A stretch of 35,810 bases of DNA, from NCBI GenBank assembly GCA_029939445.1, contig JAOZSY010000004.1, positions 1 to 35,810 of the forward strand. The letters run 5' to 3'. Position 1 is the first letter of the stretch. Each line of letters opens with the position of its first letter. Shown here in pieces: positions 33,678 through 35,810 of the stretch. The translations under genes and the position numbers were made by a program. Origin of the DNA: Bacteroidales bacterium (lineage in GTDB: Bacteria > Bacteroidota > Bacteroidia > Bacteroidales > UBA1556). The notes below the pieces were generated by a model. It searched no databases. It saw only the letters and a list, made by a program, of their open reading frames with translations, and was not told the origin of the DNA.

Positions 33678-33929
33678 ATGGCTAATCATAAGTCTTCAAT
33701 AAAGAGAATTAAAACAAGCGAAAAGAAAAGAGTTCATAATAGATATTATGCTCGTAGTATGAGAAGTGCTATTCGTAAATTTCGTTTTTTAACAGATAAA
33801 AAAGAGGCAGAGCAAGGTCTTTCTTCTTTAGTATCGTTAATTGATAAAAATGCAAAACGTGGCATTATTCATAAGAAGAAAGCTTCGAATTTGAAATCAA
33901 AGCTAATGAAATATATGGGTACTTTATAG
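33678..33929 (+). CDS. rpsT: 30S ribosomal protein S20
   Basis: The 83-residue basic protein matches S20 over its length: ANHKSSIKRIKTSEKKRVHN at the start, YYARSMRSAIRKF in the centre and the C-terminal SLIDKNAKRGIIHKKKASNLKSKL. S20 binds 16S rRNA and helps assemble the small subunit. It lies directly after tRNA-Glu and is followed by an intrinsic terminator. No signs of autoregulatory leader structure are visible. Confidence 0.96.
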   Translation: MANHKSSIKRIKTSEKKRVHNRYYARSMRSAIRKFRFLTDKKEAEQGLSSLVSLIDKNAKRGIIHKKKASNLKSKLMKYMGTL

Positions 33930-33949
33930 TACTTGAAAAAATATTATTT

Positions 33950-33981
33950 AAGCCTCTAAATTTGTTTTTAGGGGCTTTTTT
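33950..33981 (+). terminator. Intrinsic terminator after rpsT
   Basis: AAGCCTCTAAA (33950-33960) pairs with TTTAGGGGCTT (33967-33977, one G-T pair) across a 6-nt loop and is followed by a T run, 20 nt after the rpsT stop. Confidence 0.85.
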
Positions 33982-34047
33982 AGTGTCGTTTTTTCGTCAG
34001 AAAGTTTTTTTCAAGTAAAGCTTATTGACTATTGCTCTATATATATG

Positions 34048-34118
34048 GGTTATTTCGTCTAGGAGTTAGTATACCAGTTTTTTATCCTAATAATATGGCT
34101 TGATTCTTCTACAAATTA
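34048..34118 (+). pseudogene. Decayed tRNA-Glu copy
   Basis: This stretch aligns end to end with the intact tRNA-Glu at 33578 with a single 1-nt deletion (in the T-loop) and about 52 of 73 columns identical, counting one base past each tRNA end. The D-arm sequence TTCGTCTAGGaGTTAG is nearly kept. The acceptor, anticodon and T stems are broken by mismatches (anticodon stem CCAGT against CCTAA), and the anticodon would read TTT. It cannot fold as a working tRNA. It lies 398 nt downstream of the intact gene, and the flanks are not similar, so only the tRNA unit is seen duplicated. Confidence 0.8.
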
Positions 34119-34120
34119 TA

Positions 34121-34160
34121 AAAGCAGATTTTCAATTTTTATAATTGGAAGTCTGCTTTT
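34121..34160 (+). terminator. Strong hairpin after the tRNA pseudogene
   Basis: AAAGCAGATTTTCAATT (34121-34137) pairs with AATTGGAAGTCTGCTTT (34143-34159) with one G-T pair and a 5-nt loop. It directly follows the tRNA remnant and may be its original terminator, or serve in both directions. Confidence 0.75.
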
Positions 34161-34300
34161 GTATTTATATAAGTACTATATGAATAACTATGACCATACT
34201 TAATTGCACATATCATTCCTTGCACAGTACAAAGGCAAACGTATTTAAATTTATAATGCGTTAGCCCATAGCATTATGTAAATTGTGATATAAATTACTT

Positions 34301-34308
34301 TATATTTG
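34301..34308 (+). promoter_or_regulatory. TAnnTTTG promoter box for the T9SS cargo gene
   Basis: TATATTTG is an exact -7 match, 54 nt before the ATG at 34363. A TTG at 34283-34285 is a possible but closely spaced -33 element. Confidence 0.5.
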
Positions 34309-34362
34309 CTCTTCTATAAAGATCTATTATTCGTTGGTGTTTAATTAACTAATTTATCAATC

Positions 34363-35810
34363 ATGATTCCAAAATTAATTAGTAAATTAATAATAATTTT
34401 ATTTTTATTAATTCCAAATTATTCGTTTTCTCAGTGCTTTAGTGGTGCAGAAATAAGCTATGAGCATATTGCGGGGAATGATTATAAAGTGTCAGTAGTT
34501 TTTTATCGAAATTGTGTGTTTCTTGCTCCTGATTCCCTTTATATAAAATGTTCGAGTTTAACAAACCCAAACTACAATATAAATTTATTCGGAAATAGAG
34601 TTCCAACTGGTTTAAATGAAGCTACATATAATTGTAGTTCTATGCCTACTACTTGTTATGGTGGAAATGAACATGGTGTTACGGCATGCCTATACGAAAC
34701 ATCAGTTGTCACCTTGCCTCCAAGTCCTGATTGGGTATTCAAATTTGCTCAAACATGTGATTGTTTTCATAGAGACATACACGTTTCCCGTTATGGATAT
34801 GGTGTATCTGCTACCTTGAATAATCAGATTACTACGTCCAATAGTTCTGCTAAATTTATTAATAATGCAAAAGCTGTTATGCAAAAAGGTTATTATCAGC
34901 AGTCTGAAAATAGTGTAATAGAACAGGACGGTGATAGTCTTGTCTATTCATTTACGGGAACTATAGATGGACTTGGAGTTCCACACCAATATATTTCACC
35001 ATATAGCCCTACACAGTTCTTGGATGGCTATTGTATGATAAATCCCCAAAATGGTGATATGAAATTAAAATCTAATTATGATATTAATTCATCGTATAGT
35101 ATTCTTGTAAATGAGTACAGAGAAATAAATGGTGTGTACGAATTAATTGGTAGTATAACAAGGTCAATAGACTTGCTTGCTTATAGTGCAAATAACTTCG
35201 TTCCCATACTCTCTGGAATGAGTACTTGCCTTAGTTGTGATTTTGACACATTGTCTAATACGTTTAATGCAAGTATTGAGGAAGGGGTAGAATCTCATTT
35301 TAGAATTAATATTTTGGATTCAATAGTTGGTGGTGTATGGGGTAATAATTGTGAGCTTAGTTGGGATCAGGGAATTCAGGATGCCTCTTTTCAAATATAT
35401 AATAATAATACTAATTCTGTATATGGAATTTTATCTTGGACACCTCAAGCAGGTGTTGCCAGGAGTCAACCATATTCTTTCAATGTCACCGTGCAGGATG
35501 ATGCATGCCCATATAATGCAAGAAATACTTATCGTTATTATTTAACAGTAACACCAAGTACAATAGGTGTTAATGTTCATAAATTAGAATCCAAAATTAG
35601 TGTATCACCCAATCCAGCAAAAAATATAATCACGATAGAACAAGAAGGAGTATTATGTAATGAATTTCAGATTTATTCCATAGATGGTCAGATAGTAAAG
35701 GCTTTTAGAGTTAGTACAAATAATAGTTCTGTCGATATTTCTGAACTAAAAAGTGGATTGTTTATTATAAGGGCAGTAAATACCTCTTTTAGTCAAAAAA
35801 TTATCAAACT
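34363..35810 (+). CDS. Secreted protein with T9SS type A sorting domain (3' end beyond window)
   Basis: The frame is open from the ATG to the window end (482 codons plus 2 nt). A signal peptide (MIPKLISKLIIILFLLIPNYSFS, then QCFSGAEISYEHIAGNDYKV) leads into a region like the N-terminal domain seen in many Bacteroidota adhesin-like proteins (GAEISYEHIAGNDYKVSVVF, YRNC, ADSLVYSFT-like segments). It has several cysteines. At the C-terminus, from about residue 425, is a type A sorting domain: SVSPNPAKNIITIEQ, FQIYSIDGQIVKAF, DISELKSGLFIIRA and QKIIKL. It should be exported by Sec, then carried through the T9SS and anchored or released at the cell surface. Only the last few residues and the stop are probably missing. 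Confidence 0.85.
   Translation, partial: MIPKLISKLIIILFLLIPNYSFSQCFSGAEISYEHIAGNDYKVSVVFYRNCVFLAPDSLYIKCSSLTNPNYNINLFGNRVPTGLNEATYNCSSMPTTCYGGNEHGVTACLYETSVVTLPPSPDWVFKFAQTCDCFHRDIHVSRYGYGVSATLNNQITTSNSSAKFINNAKAVMQKGYYQQSENSVIEQDGDSLVYSFTGTIDGLGVPHQYISPYSPTQFLDGYCMINPQNGDMKLKSNYDINSSYSILVNEYREINGVYELIGSITRSIDLLAYSANNFVPILSGMSTCLSCDFDTLSNTFNASIEEGVESHFRINILDSIVGGVWGNNCELSWDQGIQDASFQIYNNNTNSVYGILSWTPQAGVARSQPYSFNVTVQDDACPYNARNTYRYYLTVTPSTIGVNVHKLESKISVSPNPAKNIITIEQEGVLCNEFQIYSIDGQIVKAFRVSTNNSSVDISELKSGLFIIRAVNTSFSQKIIK

Larger units (their letters stand above)
33930..34362. other. Non-coding region between rpsT and the T9SS cargo gene
   Basis: It holds the rpsT terminator, the tRNA-Glu pseudogene, a strong hairpin, and the promoter box of the downstream gene, all listed separately. 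No protein-coding frame is credible here. Confidence 0.7.

Noticed and set aside
34048..34118. A second functional tRNA (Lys, anticodon TTT)
   Set aside because: The acceptor, anticodon and T stems are not complementary, so a working cloverleaf cannot form; the alignment shows a degraded tRNA-Glu copy.

Overview
The window is an AT-rich chromosomal segment from a member of the Bacteroidota. The evidence is a complete type IX secretion (T9SS) core cluster in the order porP-gldK-gldL-gldM-gldN, Bacteroidota-only families (DUF4835/PorD-like, DUF5723, the omega-like RpoZ), a T9SS type A sorting-domain cargo protein, and repeated promoters of the TAnnTTTG (-7) type instead of -10 boxes. The porP-first order resembles the porPKLMN operon of Bacteroidales. 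I cannot place it to genus.

Region 1 (1-3626) is accessory and decaying. It holds the 3' end of an Rhs/polymorphic-toxin-like gene followed by a small two-helix membrane protein (possible immunity partner), a REP-like palindrome beside a truncated REP-associated tyrosine transposase (RAYT) remnant, an acyl-ACP thioesterase and a Crp/Fnr-type regulator on the minus strand, an ORF6N-domain gene fragment, and about 570 bp of gene-free, hairpin-rich sequence.

Region 2 (3627-12018) is mostly housekeeping. A minus-strand operon bamD-rpoZ-coaBC-DUF4835 runs toward the decayed region. Then come plus-strand tsaD-arsC, a nitroreductase with a GT-B glycosyltransferase, and minus-strand miaB.

Region 3 (12428-22661) contains topA, an arginase-fold protein that has lost half of its metal ligands, a terminator, and the T9SS core (porP, gldK, gldL, gldM, gldN) closed by a perfect 13-bp terminator hairpin. 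GldK/GldN form the periplasmic ring, GldL/GldM the inner-membrane motor, and PorP/SprF is an outer-membrane partner.

Region 4 (22691-32764) contains recG, pyrE (minus), a NUDIX hydrolase, lolD, and a tight three-gene minus-strand operon. That operon encodes an inner-membrane-anchored 900-aa protein with propeller-like repeats, a lipoprotein, and a DUF5723 outer-membrane protein; together they look like an uncharacterised trans-envelope set.

Region 5 (32757-35810) contains a conserved protein of unknown function, tRNA-Glu(TTC), rpsT, a decayed second copy of tRNA-Glu, and the start of a T9SS cargo protein running off the window. BamD, BamD-dependent outer-membrane assembly, LolD lipoprotein release, the T9SS and its cargo are all parts of the cell-envelope machinery. 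The most notable observations are the tRNA-Glu pseudogene (all 20 substitutions hit G or C), the metal-site-less arginase homologue before the T9SS genes, the three-gene envelope operon, and several genes whose promoter box lies only 4-5 nt before the ATG.
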